Positions 8,001 through 16,563 of a stretch of 64,000 nucleotides of DNA are shown one piece after another (position 1 is the first letter of the stretch; each line of letters starts with the position of its first letter). This DNA is from RI-106 sp964496875 (GTDB lineage: Bacteria > Cyanobacteriota > Vampirovibrionia > Obscuribacterales > Obscuribacteraceae), in contig CAZCBH010000014.1 of NCBI GenBank assembly GCA_964496875.1, positions 1 to 64,000 of the forward strand, in the 5' to 3' direction. The notes beneath the pieces were generated by a model. It was given only the letters and a program-made list of their open reading frames with translations, did no database searches and had not been told where the DNA came from. Position numbers and translations under genes: made by a program.

Positions 8001-9809
8001 ATGCCCGACTTTCAAGAAAAAGAAAAAGAGAAAGAAAACGAGAGCACCAGATTTAAGGTCACCGGAGAATCGAAGAGTGACCTTGCTCCTATAGACACCG
8101 GAGACAGTGCGGTCACGCCGGTGAAAGATGAAGAACACAATCAAAATGTCGTGCTCTATGCAGGTTTCTGGCGGCGACTCTGGGCAGCCATTGCCGACGG
8201 ATATTTACTCAACTTGACACACCAGCTTATTGGATTCGCATTTATACTCTTCTCCTTTCATATGGTGCAAGAGCTGAATATTTCAATCACCACCTATGCC
8301 ATATTCATCTTTGTTCTCATCGCACCGGTTGCCATTGTCATAGGCACCGCCTTCCTTGCCTTCTTCGAATGCTCCGCCCTGCGCGCTACGCCAGGCAAGC
8401 TTATGTTCAACATGCAGGTGATGAACAGCAATCTCAAACCACTCTCTTTCTGGCAAGCACTAAAGAAACAGATGGTTTATGGTGCTTTCTATTTTTTGAC
8501 GGTTCTGTTTTATTTGTTCGCCTCATTTCTGCTGGCAGGATGCGACCTCGCCAAATTCATAGAAGCCGGTTGGACCAATACGCCTGCGGCCGTCCTCACC
8601 CTGGTCTTTTATCTGGCCGGATTGATAGCACCGTTCATAGGAAAGAAAAAGCAGACCCTGGTCGATCTGATCTCGGGTCGCGTGGTATTTCTTGCACGCT
8701 ATCGTGAAGACAGCCTCTTCAAAAGCAAAGACCCTCCGCCGATTCTCAATTTCAAGGTAGCAGGCGCCAGCCTGATTTTTACCGCTATAGCATTAGCGTC
8801 CATAGCTTTTACTGTGACGGATGTCTCGTCTAAAGTGGTGGCGATTATGAGCGCCAACCCGGATTTCCATCACACTCATCCAATAATGAATTTCGAGAAG
8901 CCGGAATATACCTACATAAAACAGGATGGGTCTTTGCTTACCGAAAGCCGCTTCGAAGACGCGGACGATTTTTGCCAGGGTCTAGCCCGGGTTAAAAAAG
9001 ACGGCTATATGGGATTTATCGACAAAACCGGAAAGCAGGCAGTGCCTTTGCAATTCGAGACGGTCGAGAACTTCTCGGAAGGTCTTGCGGCGGCCAGAGT
9101 GCAATTCGGCGCTCCCTGGGGCTATATAGACCGAAGCGGCAATTTCGCAATACCTAAGAAATTTACCAGAGCATTTTCATTTAACGATGGTCTGGCCAGA
9201 GTCGTTCACAACAGCAGAACCGGATACATCGACAAAAAAGGGAATTATGTGATCGAACCGATTTACATGAACGGTGGCGACTTCGAAAACGGAAAAGCTC
9301 TGGTGCGCACCGAAGGGAAAGGCAAAACCTCGCAGACCTTCATAGACAAGCAGGGTCGAGAACTATTTGGCAAAAGCTTCAAAGAAGCGCTGCCTTTTTC
9401 AGAAGGACTTGCGGCGGTCAAACCAGAAGACAGTGATCTATGGGGCTTCATCGACGAAGATGGAAAGATGGTTATCGCGCCACGTTTTTGGTTTGCCGAA
9501 TCATTTTCCGGGGGAGTGAGCGCTTGTGCCCTCGGCGAAAAATGGGGAATCATAGACAGACAAGGCAAGTTCGTGATCAAAGCAAAGAATGAAAGTGCCG
9601 TAGCCCTGACCTCACCGACCGAGATATCCTTTCCCTATCCGGCAGGTGAAAGTATTCTCGGAGAGGACAAAGTGCTCACCTTAAAATATGGCTATATATC
9701 CGAAGATGGCAGCTACGCGATAGAACCGACCTTCGATGATGCCGAGCCGTTTATCGAAGGCATAGCCAGGGTCGGAATCAGGAAGCCCCAAAAACCCGCG
9801 GAACACTGA
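8001..9809 (+). CDS. RDD-family membrane domain fused to WG repeats
   Basis: A 602-residue protein. After a charged N-terminal tail (1-50), residues 53-215 form an RDD domain with the diagnostic Arg/Asp positions (GFWRRLWAAIADG) and several membrane helices. One more helix lies at about 255-280. The C-terminal 310 residues hold at least six WG-type beta repeats with the pattern GYIDKxGxxVI, spaced about 45 residues and interleaved with FxxGLARV segments. WG repeats form propeller-like surfaces and probably lie outside the cytoplasm here. Role is likely binding or envelope structure; no catalytic residues are seen. Only a weak ribosome site precedes the ATG. Confidence 0.85.
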   Translation: MPDFQEKEKEKENESTRFKVTGESKSDLAPIDTGDSAVTPVKDEEHNQNVVLYAGFWRRLWAAIADGYLLNLTHQLIGFAFILFSFHMVQELNISITTYAIFIFVLIAPVAIVIGTAFLAFFECSALRATPGKLMFNMQVMNSNLKPLSFWQALKKQMVYGAFYFLTVLFYLFASFLLAGCDLAKFIEAGWTNTPAAVLTLVFYLAGLIAPFIGKKKQTLVDLISGRVVFLARYREDSLFKSKDPPPILNFKVAGASLIFTAIALASIAFTVTDVSSKVVAIMSANPDFHHTHPIMNFEKPEYTYIKQDGSLLTESRFEDADDFCQGLARVKKDGYMGFIDKTGKQAVPLQFETVENFSEGLAAARVQFGAPWGYIDRSGNFAIPKKFTRAFSFNDGLARVVHNSRTGYIDKKGNYVIEPIYMNGGDFENGKALVRTEGKGKTSQTFIDKQGRELFGKSFKEALPFSEGLAAVKPEDSDLWGFIDEDGKMVIAPRFWFAESFSGGVSACALGEKWGIIDRQGKFVIKAKNESAVALTSPTEISFPYPAGESILGEDKVLTLKYGYISEDGSYAIEPTFDDAEPFIEGIARVGIRKPQKPAEH

Positions 9810-9828
9810 TAATACAGAAGAGATTAGA

Positions 9829-9856
9829 TTGACAGCGATCCCAAAAAACTTACAAT
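9829..9856 (+). promoter_or_regulatory. Strong sigma70-type promoter for the PBP4-like gene
   Basis: Consensus -35 TTGACA at 9829-9834 and -10 TACAAT at 9851-9856 with a 16-base spacer. The predicted start of transcription is about 50 bases ahead of the ATG at 9918. Confidence 0.65.
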
Positions 9857-9917
9857 TTTAATTGAAAAGAATTCTGTCTGGGTACATATTAATCAGACGT
9901 TGGGGAGCCCGCTTACT

Positions 9918-11135
9918 ATGTCAAAGAATCGCAAAATCACTGCTCTTGCCCTTATCTTCACCCTGATCGCCTCCACATTCATTGCCGCCCCGCTAGAAGT
10001 GGACGCTCGCGGGGCTCGCAAGGCTACAAGCAAGAAGCACCGCCTTCATAAGAAAAAAAGTCGGAAGGGCGCGAGCAAGAGTAAAAGCAGACGAAAGAAA
10101 GCACAGCGTATCAGGGCGCCGCACCAGCTCGGCATTCTCATTCAATCGCAAGACGGCACCGTTATCCAGGACAAACTATCCGACAAATGTTTCAATCCCG
10201 CCTCGGCGATAAAACTGCTCACCGCTTATGGTGCGCTCAAAACCTTCGGACCGACTCATCATTTTGCCACGGACCTTTACATGGACGGCGATTTGGATAC
10301 GGCGAACGGCGTGCTGCAGGGCAATGTCTATATCCAGGGCAACGATCCCGAATTCGGCAAAGCCGACAGTGTAGACCTTTTGAAAGCGCTCAGCGATAAC
10401 GGTGTCAAAAAAATAGAAGGCAAGCTCATAGTATCCGATTCTTTCTCTCTCTATTGCAGTAACAGCGCGCTCTACTCGGGCAAAGGTCTCAGCAAGATTT
10501 TCCGCTACGGCGGTGGACCGGAGCAGAGCGTCATCATAGAAGGACCGGTAGAAGTAGGCACCGCACCCCAATCGGCTCAACTGGTGACCACGCACCAATC
10601 GGAAGAACTTCGCTCTACACTGAAGCACATGCTGAGCCGCTCTTTAAACAATGCCGCCGAAAGAATAGGCAGTGTCATCGGCGGTGTGCCGAAGCTAAGA
10701 AAAATAGCCGTCGACGATATCGGCATTCCGCAAGACAGCATCACTATCACCAGCGCCAGTGGTCTCGGTCAAAATAGAATCTCGCCCAAACACATGATGC
10801 AGGTGCTCAAAGCACTCGAAACCGAACTGGATAAATATCATATGGATTTCCAGAACATCATGCCGGTGGCCGGTATCGACAATGGCACCCTCGAGAAGCG
10901 CTTCACCGGAGAATCAGAAAAGGGCAGCGTCGTGGCCAAGACAGGCACTCTGACCACCACTGACGGTGGTGTCAGCGCTTTAGTAGGCGTGATGCGTTCC
11001 CAGAAAGAGGACCTCTATTTCGTCATATTCGGCTGGCATGGTGGCGTGCAGAGCATGCGCAAGAATCAGGATGTATTGATCAGGCAACTCCAGGAAGCAA
11101 GGGGTGGTCCCAGAGCCTTCGAATATAGCAGCTAA
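9918..11135 (+). CDS. PBP4-type D-Ala-D-Ala carboxypeptidase (peptidase S13)
   Basis: A 405-residue exported peptidoglycan hydrolase. The signal peptide is residues 1-30. Residues 31-67 are extraordinarily basic (mostly Lys, Arg, Ser, His), which is not usual for the family and may tether it to anionic wall or membrane polymers. The three active-site motifs are present: SxxK as S96-A-I-K99, SxN as S242-L-N244, and KTG at 341-343. It removes the terminal D-Ala or cuts cross-links. ATG at 9918 is preferred to TTG at 9900 because it follows GGGGAG and gives a clean signal peptide. It overlaps the convergent HxlR gene by four bases. Confidence 0.87.
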   Translation: MSKNRKITALALIFTLIASTFIAAPLEVDARGARKATSKKHRLHKKKSRKGASKSKSRRKKAQRIRAPHQLGILIQSQDGTVIQDKLSDKCFNPASAIKLLTAYGALKTFGPTHHFATDLYMDGDLDTANGVLQGNVYIQGNDPEFGKADSVDLLKALSDNGVKKIEGKLIVSDSFSLYCSNSALYSGKGLSKIFRYGGGPEQSVIIEGPVEVGTAPQSAQLVTTHQSEELRSTLKHMLSRSLNNAAERIGSVIGGVPKLRKIAVDDIGIPQDSITITSASGLGQNRISPKHMMQVLKALETELDKYHMDFQNIMPVAGIDNGTLEKRFTGESEKGSVVAKTGTLTTTDGGVSALVGVMRSQKEDLYFVIFGWHGGVQSMRKNQDVLIRQLQEARGGPRAFEYSS

Positions 11136-11608
11136 GACAGATACTGGCGCTCCCAGGCGGTCAGATTGGTAAGGATCTCCCGGGCAAAGCCTTTTTCGTC
11201 ATTTCGCAAGCGGGCGAAAATCGGTCTCATCACATCGGTAACCTCAGGCAGATGCTGCTCTCCCCAGACAAGCATCTCTTTTAGTACAGGCAGCAAAGCT
11301 TTGCCCCTGGACGTTAGATAATACAACTTCCGCGAGCGATTCTGTGGATGCCGAATCTCGGCTATCACTCCGGCGGAGAGCAATCGCTTGAGCCGATCAG
11401 ACAAAATATTGGTGGCGATTCCCTCGGGGCTTTCGAGAAACTCTTTATACTCATGCTTGCCGTAAAAGATAAGGTCCCTGACAACCAGGAGGGTCCATTT
11501 ATCCCCGAAGATATCCAGCATATTGCTTATGGCACAAGGAGAGCGACTGCCTCCGCCGGGCGGACAGACCGCTTCATTTTCGCTCTCGAACTTTGATTTC
11601 TTGGTCAT
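11132..11608 (-). CDS. HxlR-family transcriptional regulator
   Basis: A 158-residue winged-helix regulator. The family core is clear: CAISNMLDIFGDKWTLLVVRDL, then the recognition helix region (NILSDRLKRLLSAGVI) and the wing with YYLTSRGKALLPVL. HxlR proteins respond to aldehydes, redox stress or quinones and bind palindromes. An N-terminal Cys (AVCPPGG) and the Cys at the start of the core could be redox-active, as in some members. It is divergent from the DinB-like gene, with two matching palindromes between them, so it probably controls both that gene and itself. Confidence 0.88.
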   Translation of the reverse strand: MTKKSKFESENEAVCPPGGGSRSPCAISNMLDIFGDKWTLLVVRDLIFYGKHEYKEFLESPEGIATNILSDRLKRLLSAGVIAEIRHPQNRSRKLYYLTSRGKALLPVLKEMLVWGEQHLPEVTDVMRPIFARLRNDEKGFAREILTNLTAWERQYLS

Positions 11609-11625
11609 GCCTACATTTTAGAGCA

Positions 11626-11640
11626 CTTGCAATTTGCAAG
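11626..11640. promoter_or_regulatory. HxlR operator 1 (7-bp inverted repeat)
   Basis: CTTGCAA-T-TTGCAAG, a perfect palindrome. It lies between candidate -35 (TTGCTT) and -10 (TAAAAT) elements of the HxlR gene on the minus strand, and overlaps a candidate -35 (TTGCAA, 11627-11632) for the DinB-like gene. Binding would block both. Confidence 0.6.
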
Positions 11641-11650
11641 CAACCCATGC

Positions 11651-11656
11651 TATCAT
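11651..11656 (+). promoter_or_regulatory. Candidate -10 element for the DinB-like gene
   Basis: TATCAT, 18 bases downstream of TTGCAA at 11627-11632, which lies inside operator 1. It sits between the two operators. Confidence 0.4.
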
Positions 11657-11669
11657 CGAAATCACAGCC

Positions 11670-11686
11670 ACTTGCATTTTGCAAGT
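11670..11686. promoter_or_regulatory. HxlR operator 2 (7-bp inverted repeat)
   Basis: ACTTGCA-TTT-TGCAAGT, a perfect palindrome that shares the sequence CACTTGCA..TTGCAAG with operator 1. The two centres are 45 bases apart, about four helical turns, which would suit two dimers on the same face. It lies just upstream of the ribosome site (AAGGAG) of the DinB-like gene. Confidence 0.6.
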
Positions 11687-11711
11687 ACTTTTACAAGGAG
11701 CGGTCTATAAA

Positions 11712-12305
11712 ATGGCGGAGACTTTAGAAAAAGAGCCTACCGTAGGCAAACCAGGAGCCGGATTACCATTTTTCGAATGGTTCCTGGCGAAATATATTCT
11801 TCTGCCGGGGGCCTATCGCAAAACCGGCAATGAAGAAGCGCGCCGATTCTTCCAGGCAGAGACAGATAAGATCCTGGCACTGGTAAATGGCATAGACGCA
11901 GAAAAATTGACGACCCGCGCCCTTATCCCCAGGCTCCGCGGTCTTGAGGATAATTCACGCTACTGGTCGGTGGCCATGGTGCTGGAGCATCTGGCCATAG
12001 TAGGCGGCGGCATTAAAGAAGCAGTAATGGATCTCACCAGGGGCGGTACCGACAAAAAGCCGGTGACCATAAAGGATGTCAAACCGGATTCAAAAACACC
12101 GCCAGAGCAATGCATCCAATCTTTCAAAGCGATGTCCGAATCATTTCTTCTGCAAATAGATCCGGGCTCTCTCGATAATCACCCCGAAGCCACCTATCCC
12201 CATCCCTGGTTCGGGCCCATGAATGCACGACAATGGTATATTCTCGCCGGGAGACACCAGGCTATTCACCGCCATCAAATTGAACAGATATTGAACAGAC
12301 TATAG
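11712..12305 (+). CDS. DinB-like putative metal-dependent protein
   Basis: A 197-residue four-helix protein of the DinB superfamily. Features of the family are the helix with H near the centre (SVAMVLEHLAIVGGGIKEAV) and the C-terminal HQAIHRHQIEQIL, which supply the His residues that bind a divalent metal in known members. Family members act as thiol transferases or detoxifying enzymes. ATG at 11712 follows AAGGAG with good spacing and is preferred to the ATG at 11634, which would start inside operator 1. Likely induced through HxlR; this suggests a role in handling a reactive small molecule. Confidence 0.75.
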   Translation: MAETLEKEPTVGKPGAGLPFFEWFLAKYILLPGAYRKTGNEEARRFFQAETDKILALVNGIDAEKLTTRALIPRLRGLEDNSRYWSVAMVLEHLAIVGGGIKEAVMDLTRGGTDKKPVTIKDVKPDSKTPPEQCIQSFKAMSESFLLQIDPGSLDNHPEATYPHPWFGPMNARQWYILAGRHQAIHRHQIEQILNRL

Positions 12306-12308
12306 CGC

Positions 12309-13244
12309 TTATTTCCATTCGAAGCCTATCTCTTGCCAGTGGCTGGAATTAATAGCCACCACAGAACAAGATGAGCTATCCATCACTTCTCGGGTGACCG
12401 AGCCCACCGGCGAATCCTCACTGAGGGTGACACCATGGGCTCCCATCACTATCAAGTCCGCCCCCCAGCTTTCGGCATTATCAATTATTGTTTTTGCCGG
12501 CAATCCCTTCATCACCCTGGTATCGATTATCTCGGACTTCACTCTCGAGGCGAGATAGTCGGAATGCTGGCGCAGTCGTCTTAGAAGCTCTTCCGGGCTG
12601 GGAAGAGAGGCGTGTTCAGCATGGGTGCCCAGGCTCAGTTTCAAATCGATTATGCCTTTGCCCAGGGGAGGATCGACCACGATCATGGCAATCTTTGTTT
12701 CGGCGGGGCATCCTAATTTAGCGAGCCATTTCAATGCGCTCAAAGAATTTTCGGAAAAATCCAGCGCTAGAAGAATGCGATGGGGAGTGAAGTCCAGATC
12801 TTCTACCATCTCTCTTCTAAAACTCTCATCCTTCATCAAGCGATGCAATTCCGGCGGGCGCACTATCTCTACCGAGCAAGAGACCCTTTCGGTCACTCCT
12901 GAAGCAACCGAACCGAGCCAGGCTCTCTCCGCCCCGGAGCGGTCGTGAGAGCCAATAACGATATAGTCGATGGCATAATCATTGGCCAGGTCGGAGATGC
13001 TTTTTACGATATCACCACTTAATATGGCGGTATCTATTTTGCATCCATCGATATCGAGGGTGTCGGCAAGCTCGGTCAACCAGCGTTCGGTCTTCTCTCG
13101 ATGGTAGTCCATATCCGAATCAGAATAGTCCTCCACCACCCTGCAAAGAGTAATGGCGGTTTCTTCAGGCCACTTCCTTCTGCTTACGGAACAAAGAGAC
13201 GCAAGGGTATAAGGCATGTCGTCCACCGGTATCAAAACTTTCAT
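12309..13244 (-). CDS. Tandem-domain universal stress protein
   Basis: A 311-residue protein made of two UspA domains (about 1-140 and 155-300). Each has the ATP-binding loop of the family: IVIGSHDRSGAERAWLGSVAS in the first and IVMGAHGV...VGSVTREVM in the second. Usp proteins bind nucleotides and help survival under stress or stasis. It starts only 17 bases from the divergent MFS gene, so its promoter must overlap that gene or the 17-base gap. It converges on the DinB-like gene. Confidence 0.9.
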   Translation of the reverse strand: MKVLIPVDDMPYTLASLCSVSRRKWPEETAITLCRVVEDYSDSDMDYHREKTERWLTELADTLDIDGCKIDTAILSGDIVKSISDLANDYAIDYIVIGSHDRSGAERAWLGSVASGVTERVSCSVEIVRPPELHRLMKDESFRREMVEDLDFTPHRILLALDFSENSLSALKWLAKLGCPAETKIAMIVVDPPLGKGIIDLKLSLGTHAEHASLPSPEELLRRLRQHSDYLASRVKSEIIDTRVMKGLPAKTIIDNAESWGADLIVMGAHGVTLSEDSPVGSVTREVMDSSSCSVVAINSSHWQEIGFEWK

Positions 13245-13261
13245 TTCCGTTACCTTCTATA

Positions 13262-14545
13262 ATGAATTGTCGATATGGCCAGTACGACAGTAACACAACC
13301 CAATTGAATTTGAACCTTCCCATTATATCGGAGCTTGACAAGCAGGTAGTAGTCCTCGCCGCCGGCCGGCTGGCATCGGCTATCGGCACCGGATTGACGA
13401 TATTCTATGCTCCTATCTTCTTTGTAAACGTGGCAGGCATATCCGCCACCAGTGTCGGTCTCGGCATCGGATGCGGTGGCTTCTTCGGAATCCTGGGAAG
13501 ATTTCTCGGGGGCAGTCTGGCGGACTCGCCCAGGACAGGAAGACGAGGTACTCTGCTTCTCGCATCCCTGCTGCTTGCCGCAGGGGCGGCCTGCTTTGCC
13601 GCCACCGAAACCTTCCTCCTCTTTCTAATCGGCAACATTCTCACCGGATTGGGCATCGGTCTATACTGGCCGGCAGCCGAATCTTTCATCTCGGACATTA
13701 CCGAAGCAAAAAATCTGAACGAGGCATTTGCTCTAACCCGCCTGGCAGACTATACCGGACTCGGTCTGGGGGTAATTGCAGGCGGTCTGGTGCTGGGTTT
13801 TCACCATGCCTATCGACTGCTATTCGTGATAGATTCACTCTCTTATTTAATTCTATTTGCCTTCATTTTGCGCGGTCTGGAAGAGACCATTCATAAGGCG
13901 GGCAACCGACCCAAGAGTATCCTATCTAACTGGCTTTCGGCGTGCAAAGACAGGGTGCTGCTTCTCTATGCTTTTCTCAATCTCTTATTCACCAACAATA
14001 TTCTGCAAATGAGCTCCACCCTGCCGCTTTATTTCTCCACCTTCGTCTTTCCACAGAAAGCAGGCGGGTCGAAGGTCTCGCTCATATTCTCCATCTACAT
14101 TATTCTTCTCTCGCTTCTGGTCATGCCCCTGGCCAGACTCTGTTCTCAAAAGAGTAAAGTGAAAGTATTGATGGTGGCATGTCTTTTCTGGATCTGTGCG
14201 CAGCTCATGGTGGCACAACTGGGAGCGGGAGCGGGCCCGGTCTATCCCCTTGCCCTTGCCATTATCAGCATAGCATCATTTGCGGTGGCAAACGCCCTCT
14301 ATGGTCCCTCGGCCTCGTCCCTGGTGGTGGAAATCTCTCCTCGAGAGGCAAGAGCAACTTATCTAGCCATCAATTCTCTATGCTGGGGTATTTCAGGCTC
14401 TCTGGGACCGGCTCTGGGTCTTGCCGCCATGGATCATGGCAGCGACCTTGCCGTCAAATACTGGGCCATTCTCTCGTCTATAAATGTCTTTTCCTTTCTC
14501 GGGCTTTTACTGCTCAATAGAATCTCGAAGAGACAAGAGATTTGA
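13262..14545 (+). CDS. MFS transporter
   Basis: A 427-residue major facilitator protein with about 12 hydrophobic helices. The loop between helices 2 and 3 has the family motif (GRFLGGSLADSPRTGRRG), and helix 5 has GxxxGLGLGVIAGG. This pattern is typical of drug or metabolite exporters. The substrate is not predictable. The first 30 residues before helix 1 are polar and no ribosome site precedes the ATG, so a TTG start a little downstream is possible. Confidence 0.85.
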   Translation: MNCRYGQYDSNTTQLNLNLPIISELDKQVVVLAAGRLASAIGTGLTIFYAPIFFVNVAGISATSVGLGIGCGGFFGILGRFLGGSLADSPRTGRRGTLLLASLLLAAGAACFAATETFLLFLIGNILTGLGIGLYWPAAESFISDITEAKNLNEAFALTRLADYTGLGLGVIAGGLVLGFHHAYRLLFVIDSLSYLILFAFILRGLEETIHKAGNRPKSILSNWLSACKDRVLLLYAFLNLLFTNNILQMSSTLPLYFSTFVFPQKAGGSKVSLIFSIYIILLSLLVMPLARLCSQKSKVKVLMVACLFWICAQLMVAQLGAGAGPVYPLALAIISIASFAVANALYGPSASSLVVEISPREARATYLAINSLCWGISGSLGPALGLAAMDHGSDLAVKYWAILSSINVFSFLGLLLLNRISKRQEI

Positions 14546-14577
14546 GAAGATTGACTAAAGTATCGCCTTCTTCTATC

Positions 14578-15207
14578 ATGCCTCAATCAATGAAAAGGTG
14601 CCGGATCATAGATAGATTTATCCCCCTCCTGTCAGCTTCTTTAATCGCAGGGCTGCTCTCAGTTTCGACTAACGCAGTCAAAGTAGAGGCGGCGGAGCAG
14701 AAGAGCAAGGGCAGTCCCGAGTTACAAAAACTTTTCGAGACCATGGCGCTCGATGAGAGCATAGACTCATCCTGGATGAATCTTGTCACTGTGGTAACAA
14801 GAAACTCTTACCAACTCTCTTTTCGCCAGCTAGTCAAAGAGAACAAGGCTTCAGATCAGCCAGCTATAGAAAGCGCCCGACAGAAAGCCCAGGACAAAGC
14901 TAAAAAAGCCGGTGAATACTTCGCTTTTAAGCTGGAGAAAAAATACAAAGAAGAACTCCGCGCTATTTACACCCAGGTCTACTCCAAATACTACAGTGCT
15001 TCCGACATGAAAGCCCTGGCGGCGTTCTACGGCTCCGAAGCAGGGAAAAAAGCGATGGCGGAGAATCCTGAAATCATTCGTCGCAGCATGATCAAACTGG
15101 TCAGGAAAGTAAAACCCCGGGCAGAGAAACTGCTGGCCAAAAGATTGAAAGCGATGATGGAAACAGAGGGAGGCTCGTCGGGTATAGCCGACGAGATCTT
15201 AGAATGA
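14578..15207 (+). CDS. Exported DUF2059 protein (first of two)
   Basis: About 210 residues with a signal peptide (CRIIDRFIPLLSASLIAGLL). The C-terminal half has the DUF2059 signature: a helix followed by YSKYYSASDMKALAAFYGSEAGKKAM. The family is found in the periplasm and has no known activity. Start is uncertain: ATG at 14578 or 14593, or TTG at 14542 just inside the preceding gene. The stop overlaps the start of the next DUF2059 gene by four bases (ATGA), so the two are translationally coupled. Confidence 0.75.
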   Translation: MPQSMKRCRIIDRFIPLLSASLIAGLLSVSTNAVKVEAAEQKSKGSPELQKLFETMALDESIDSSWMNLVTVVTRNSYQLSFRQLVKENKASDQPAIESARQKAQDKAKKAGEYFAFKLEKKYKEELRAIYTQVYSKYYSASDMKALAAFYGSEAGKKAMAENPEIIRRSMIKLVRKVKPRAEKLLAKRLKAMMETEGGSSGIADEILE

Positions 15208-15758
15208 TCCGTTATGCCATGTTTTTGATCGCGGTACTGTCCATGGTGCTATGTCTTCCCTGCCTGGCAGGCACTGCGGCGAAGAAGAACACCGCCCCAA
15301 AAGGAAAAACCCGCCTCGAACTCGCCAATGAAGTGTTTAAACTGACCGGCACCGAAGCAGAGCTCAAGAAAACCGCCGGCGAGCTTATTCAAATCCAGGT
15401 GAAGTCCTCTAAAGTAGCCGAGTTGGCTAGATTCTTGAAAAAGGATAAATACTCCACCGACAATTTCACCAGGGCTATGACCCAGGTGCTGGAAAAGGAT
15501 CTTGATCTGGTGGGAGAGCTGCATGCCACCTTTGCGGCGGAGTACGCAAAATCCTTCAACGAAAAAGAACTCAAGACCATGATCGATTACTACAAGAGTC
15601 CGGCCGGTAAAAAAGGAATGAAAGTCGGTCCCCAGTTCGAAAAGGACATAGCGACCCTGAAAAGGTCGAGGCTGGAGCCGATGATAGATAAGACCTACAA
15701 AGAGGCTCTTAGCAAAGCAGGCATAACAGGCACAAAAATTACCGGCAAATCGAAGTAA
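15204..15758 (+). CDS. Exported DUF2059 protein (second of two)
   Basis: 184 residues with a signal peptide ending near LAGTAA (about residue 24). It carries the same DUF2059 signature (FAAEYAKSFNEKELKTMIDYYKSPAGKKGM) plus the upstream helical part that the family usually has. Similarity to its neighbour is confined to the signature, so the pair looks like an old duplication. Coupled translation through ATGA implies the two act together, perhaps as a heteromer. Confidence 0.8.
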   Translation: MIRYAMFLIAVLSMVLCLPCLAGTAAKKNTAPKGKTRLELANEVFKLTGTEAELKKTAGELIQIQVKSSKVAELARFLKKDKYSTDNFTRAMTQVLEKDLDLVGELHATFAAEYAKSFNEKELKTMIDYYKSPAGKKGMKVGPQFEKDIATLKRSRLEPMIDKTYKEALSKAGITGTKITGKSK

Positions 15759-15858
15759 GCAGACAGGAAACCAAGAGGCGCTTTTAAGGATAGGTCCGCC
15801 TGTCAGCCGGGTATATAGAAACTCTGCAGCGGCAGAAGCATGACGCAGGAGTTTCAGC

Positions 15859-16563
15859 ATGGCAAATAAAGCAGACGCAGGCGACTTGAAGTTCGACAGT
15901 CCGGACGGAGGAGAGAAAACCGCTCCCCAGGTCTTTACCCTGGCCGACGCCCGGGTCGACGATTTGCCTAAGACCACCGATGACAGTGCCGATGTTCGGA
16001 CCGTGGCAGGCAAACTAGAGATAGCCGACCGTGGCGACTATCCTGCCACCAGACAGGAACAGTTGCAAGAGTTTGTGGACGGCTTCGGCAAGGTAGGCAA
16101 ACTCTATGATGACGCCGTCAAAGATCCGGCCCGTTTTGCCAAGTTTCAAGAGCGTATGGGTGCGGTCTATCAAGATGACCACGAGACCTTCATGGATCTG
16201 GCAGACGTGGGCAAAGAGATGACGGAAAAGCCTCCTTCCAGCCCGGAAAAAGTCGGTCAGGACCTGGCTCTTACCCTGGCCAATGCCATCGACCGCAAGC
16301 TCCGGACCGGCAATGTCGAGCCCGGCAGCGAAGACATGCGCAATCTGCAAGGAGCCGTCGCCGGCATGATGCTGGCGGCAAGATCCAACTTCGACCCGGG
16401 CACCATGGCCGAACAAACAAGAGCCATGGTCGACTCCTTCGATACGGCCCTGCAAACAAGAATACCGGTTATCCGCGGTATCATCTGGGGTGACAACGGC
16501 GAACCAGGAATAGCGGTGGTGCCTCCCGGAACAGCCATAGACCGACATAAATATCTGCCTTAG
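15859..16563 (+). CDS. Hypothetical acidic protein
   Basis: 234 residues, acidic at the start and rich in Asp/Ala, with no signal peptide or membrane helix. Helices are predicted at about 60-110 (EQLQEFVDGFGKVGKLYDDAVKD) and 140-200. A hydrophobic C-terminal stretch (RIPVIRGIIWGD) ends with Pro-Gly. No family was recognised. ATG follows AGGAG with ideal spacing. It converges on the SUI1 gene with a four-base overlap. Confidence 0.65.
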   Translation: MANKADAGDLKFDSPDGGEKTAPQVFTLADARVDDLPKTTDDSADVRTVAGKLEIADRGDYPATRQEQLQEFVDGFGKVGKLYDDAVKDPARFAKFQERMGAVYQDDHETFMDLADVGKEMTEKPPSSPEKVGQDLALTLANAIDRKLRTGNVEPGSEDMRNLQGAVAGMMLAARSNFDPGTMAEQTRAMVDSFDTALQTRIPVIRGIIWGDNGEPGIAVVPPGTAIDRHKYLP

